A stretch of 64,000 nucleotides of DNA from Alphaproteobacteria bacterium (GTDB lineage Bacteria; Pseudomonadota; Alphaproteobacteria; Micropepsales; Micropepsaceae), in NCBI GenBank assembly GCA_024236055.1, contig JACKLF010000003.1, positions 434,001-498,000 of the forward strand, read 5' to 3'. Made by a program: the position numbers and the translations under genes. Shown here in pieces: positions 61,706 through 64,000 of this stretch; within the stretch, counting starts at the first letter, position 1; the number at the start of each line of letters is the position of its first letter. The notes under the pieces were generated by a model that worked only from the letters and a program-made list of their open reading frames with translations, did no database searches and was not told the DNA's origin.

Positions 61706-63214
61706 ATGTCCCAGACCGGCGACGCCCAACCGCATTTCCGGACCATAGCCCTGATCGTCGGCGCCGCCATGTTCATGGAGCAGCTGGACGGCACAGTGCT
61801 GGCCACGGCCTTGCCCAGCATGGCGCACGAGCTGGGCGTCGCGGCGCCCAGCCTGTCGATCGCGCTGACCTCCTACCTGATCAGCCTGGCCATTTTCATT
61901 CCGGTATCGGGCCGGGTGGCGGACCGGTTCGGCGCGCGCACGGTGTTCCGGGGCGCCATCGTCGTTTTCACCCTGGGCTCGATCCTGTGCGGCCAGGCGC
62001 CCAACGTGCCCCTTCTGGTGGCGGCGCGGTTTTTCCAGGGGATCGGCGGCGCGCTGATGCTGCCGGTGGGCCGCCTGGTGCTGATGCGAAGCGTCGCAAA
62101 GCGCGACCTGATCCAGGCGACATCCTGGGTGCTGATTCCCGCGGTCGTCGGCCCGATACTGGGGCCGCCACTGGGCGGCTTCATCGTCACCTATCTGAAC
62201 TGGCGCTGGATCTTCTATATCAACGTGCCGATCGGCATCCTGGGCGTCTACCTGGTGAGCCGCTACATCGCCGACACCAAGGAGGACGGTCCGCGCGGTT
62301 TCGACATTCCCGGCATGGTGCTGTCGGCCCTGTCGCTGGGGTTGCTGCTGTTCGGGTTCGAACTGGCCAGCCACCGCGAGACCGTGACCATGGCGCTGGT
62401 GCTGCTGGGCATCGGGGCGCTGGCGGGGGTCGGTTATGTCGCCTATGCGCGCAGCGCCACCGATCCGATCCTCGACATTTCGCTGATGAAGATACCGACC
62501 TATGGCACGTCGGTCATCGCCGGCGCCATTACCCGCATCACCCAGGGGGCGCATCCCTATCTGCTGCCGCTGATGATGCAGCTGGGATTCGGCTTTTCCG
62601 CCGCCCAGTCAGGCCTGATGACCTTTGCCACGGCACTGGGGTCGATTGCCGCCAAGCCGGTGGCGCCAACCATTCTGCGCCGCTTCGGCTTTCGCGACAC
62701 GCTGATGGTCAATGGCTTCTTCGCCAGCGCCGGTTATGCGATCTGCGGCCTGTTCCGGCCCGGATGGCCGCCCTTGCTGATGTTCGGGCTGATGCTGCTC
62801 AGCGGTTTTTTCATGTCGATCCAGTTCACCGGTTACAACACCATCGCCTATGACGAGATTCCACCCGAACGCATGGGAACGGCCACCAGCTTTTACACCA
62901 CCTTCCAGCAGCTGATGCTGTCGATGGGCATTTGCGCGGGCGCGGCGGCCCTGGAAGGCGCCATGTTCCTGGGCGGGCACGTCCATCCCGCCTTTGGCGA
63001 TTTCACCGCGGCGTTCTGGACCGTGGCCCTGATATCGCTGACCGCGACGATCTGGAATCGCCGCTTCTCGCATGAGGCGGGAACGGAAATCAGCGGCCAT
63101 ACACCCCGCACCTATCAGTCGCCGCAGCCTGCCGGCGTGCCCGACGACCTCAATTTCGAGGAGAGCAAGGATGACCGTTTCCGCCGTCCCTTCCGGCACC
63201 TTCGCGATCGGTAG
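61706..63214 (+). CDS. DHA2 family (EmrB/QacA-like) MFS drug exporter
   Basis: A 502-residue carrier with the 14-helix DHA2 pattern: EQLDGTVLATALPSMA in TM1 (motif D1), GRVADRFGARTVF (motif A), and the TM5 motif C GPILGPPLGGF, then NWRWIFYINVPIG. Such proteins export drugs or toxic metabolites by proton antiport. No membrane-fusion partner (EmrA) is adjacent. Its 3' end overlaps the aldo/keto reductase start by 44 bases. Confidence 0.9.
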   Translation: MSQTGDAQPHFRTIALIVGAAMFMEQLDGTVLATALPSMAHELGVAAPSLSIALTSYLISLAIFIPVSGRVADRFGARTVFRGAIVVFTLGSILCGQAPNVPLLVAARFFQGIGGALMLPVGRLVLMRSVAKRDLIQATSWVLIPAVVGPILGPPLGGFIVTYLNWRWIFYINVPIGILGVYLVSRYIADTKEDGPRGFDIPGMVLSALSLGLLLFGFELASHRETVTMALVLLGIGALAGVGYVAYARSATDPILDISLMKIPTYGTSVIAGAITRITQGAHPYLLPLMMQLGFGFSAAQSGLMTFATALGSIAAKPVAPTILRRFGFRDTLMVNGFFASAGYAICGLFRPGWPPLLMFGLMLLSGFFMSIQFTGYNTIAYDEIPPERMGTATSFYTTFQQLMLSMGICAGAAALEGAMFLGGHVHPAFGDFTAAFWTVALISLTATIWNRRFSHEAGTEISGHTPRTYQSPQPAGVPDDLNFEESKDDRFRRPFRHLRDR

Positions 63215-64000
63215 CAGGATCGCGGTGCATCGCATGGGCTTCGGCGCCATGCAGATCACCGGTACCGGCGTCTGGGGTCCGCCGCGCGACAGGGCCCAGG
63301 CGCTGAAGGTATTGCGGCGCCTGCCGGAGCTGGGTGTGAATTTCATCGACACCGCGGATTCCTATGGCCCGGACGTGTCCGAAAAGCTGATCCGCGAGGC
63401 ACTGCATCCCCATGACGGGCTGCTGATCGCCACCAAGGCCGGCTTTACCCGCAGCGGGCCTTACATGTGGCGGGTCAATTGCCGGCCCGAACATCTGATC
63501 GAATCCGCCCACAAGAGCCGCGAAAAGCTGGGCGTGGAGCAGATCGGCCTGTGGCAGCTGCACCGCATCGACGGGCGGGTGCCGATGGATGAACAGTTCG
63601 CCGCGGTACGTCAGCTTCTGGACGAGGGGGTCATCGCCCATGCCGGCCTGTCGGAGGTTTCGGTGGCTGAGATAAAGGCGGCGCAGAAGGTCTTTCCCGT
63701 CGCCACGGTGCAGAACAGCTACAACCTGGCCGAACGCGACAGCGAAGACGTGGTGGATTACTGCACCGCCAACGGCATCGGCTTCATTCCCTATTATCCG
63801 CTGGGCGACGGCAGCCTGGCGGCGGCCGGCGGCGCGCTGGACCGGCTGGCGCGCGCCAAGGGCTGTACCACCGGCCAGATCGCGCTGGCCTGGCTGTTGA
63901 AGCGGTCACCGGTGATTTTGCCCATCCCCGGCACGTCGAAACTGGCGCATCTGGAAGAGAATGTCGCCGCCAGCGCCATCACCCTGACGGACGCGGAGTT
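63171..64000 (+). CDS. Aldo/keto reductase (truncated by window end)
   Basis: ATG 63171, preceded by GAGGAGAGC, opens a frame of at least 276 codons that runs off the window. It is an aldo/keto reductase TIM barrel: NFIDTADSYGPD (catalytic Asp and Tyr), LLIATKAGF (Lys), WQLHRID (His), and PIPGTSKLAHLEEN near the NADPH site. It reduces aldehydes or ketones with NADPH. It starts within the last 44 bases of the MFS gene, so translation is coupled. Confidence 0.92.
   Translation, partial: MTVSAVPSGTFAIGSRIAVHRMGFGAMQITGTGVWGPPRDRAQALKVLRRLPELGVNFIDTADSYGPDVSEKLIREALHPHDGLLIATKAGFTRSGPYMWRVNCRPEHLIESAHKSREKLGVEQIGLWQLHRIDGRVPMDEQFAAVRQLLDEGVIAHAGLSEVSVAEIKAAQKVFPVATVQNSYNLAERDSEDVVDYCTANGIGFIPYYPLGDGSLAAAGGALDRLARAKGCTTGQIALAWLLKRSPVILPIPGTSKLAHLEENVAASAITLTDAE

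Noticed and set aside
1..64000. CRISPR arrays, toxin-antitoxin pairs, restriction or other defence genes, prophage genes
   Set aside because: I looked for regularly spaced repeats and for recognisable proteins of these classes and saw none in the window.

Overview
The window is a high-GC, gene-dense stretch of a Gram-negative bacterial chromosome, most likely an alphaproteobacterium. Supporting signs are large TonB-dependent receptors, a two-domain cold-shock protein, an Atm1-type ABC exporter, a class II DAHP synthase, periplasmic quinoproteins and c-type cytochromes, and ATGA/TGATG-overlapped gene pairs. No rRNA, CRISPR array or intact mobile element is visible. There is one tRNA, tRNA-Val(CAC), on the minus strand near 18.1 kb.

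Layout. 0-2.2 kb: the 3' end of a flavin amine oxidase gene, a c-type cytochrome, a GNAT acetyltransferase and an exported RidA-like protein. 2.3-5.3 kb: a TonB receptor with an unusually AT-rich upstream region. 5.3-7.8 kb: a broken two-gene module (MFS carrier plus tartrate/D-malate dehydrogenase) with many small frameshifts. 7.9-18 kb: a uridine-kinase-like protein, amidase, MFS carrier, soluble aldose-sugar dehydrogenase, DUF481 outer-membrane protein, MscS channel, SulP permease and methyltransferase. 18-31 kb: tRNA-Val, a MASE1 histidine kinase, Gph, GlmU-GlmS, RpiA, an NHL-repeat protein, a DUF900 lipoprotein, glutathione reductase with a small secreted partner, then a second damaged stretch (29.4-30.4 kb) holding an unknown remnant and a frameshifted YoaK-like gene. 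30.5-40 kb: DAHP synthase, a membrane protein, a Gfo/Idh oxidoreductase and a tight NadE-GltX-CysS-CimA run. 40-47.6 kb: CsaA-like, LOG, Atm1, double cold-shock protein, DEAD-box helicase, YaiI and SelO.

47.6-61 kb is the most cluster-like part. A FadR-type GntR regulator faces an operon of Ldh_2-family dehydrogenase, iron-dependent alcohol dehydrogenase and succinate-semialdehyde dehydrogenase, with a perfect 12-bp palindrome between them. Next come an RraA-like aldolase, two PQQ dehydrogenases (one with a fused N-terminal haem c), a cytochrome c and a divergent 1085-residue TonB receptor. A reasonable reading is uptake and periplasmic oxidation of an alcohol or diol, followed by cytoplasmic oxidation through a semialdehyde to succinate. 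Both quinoproteins carry an Asp-x-Asp at the catalytic site, the pattern associated with lanthanide use in XoxF/PedH-type enzymes; this is inference. The window ends with a small exported protein, a DHA2 drug exporter and a truncated aldo/keto reductase.

I did not find a clear new defence or mobile system. The best leads are the quinoprotein/GntR cluster, the periplasmic RidA beside an amine oxidase, a possible cysteine-rich leader peptide before cysS, and several small membrane ORFs. Two short zones (5.8-6.95 kb and 29.4-29.95 kb) hold all the frameshifts, so sequence quality there needs confirming before calling pseudogenes.
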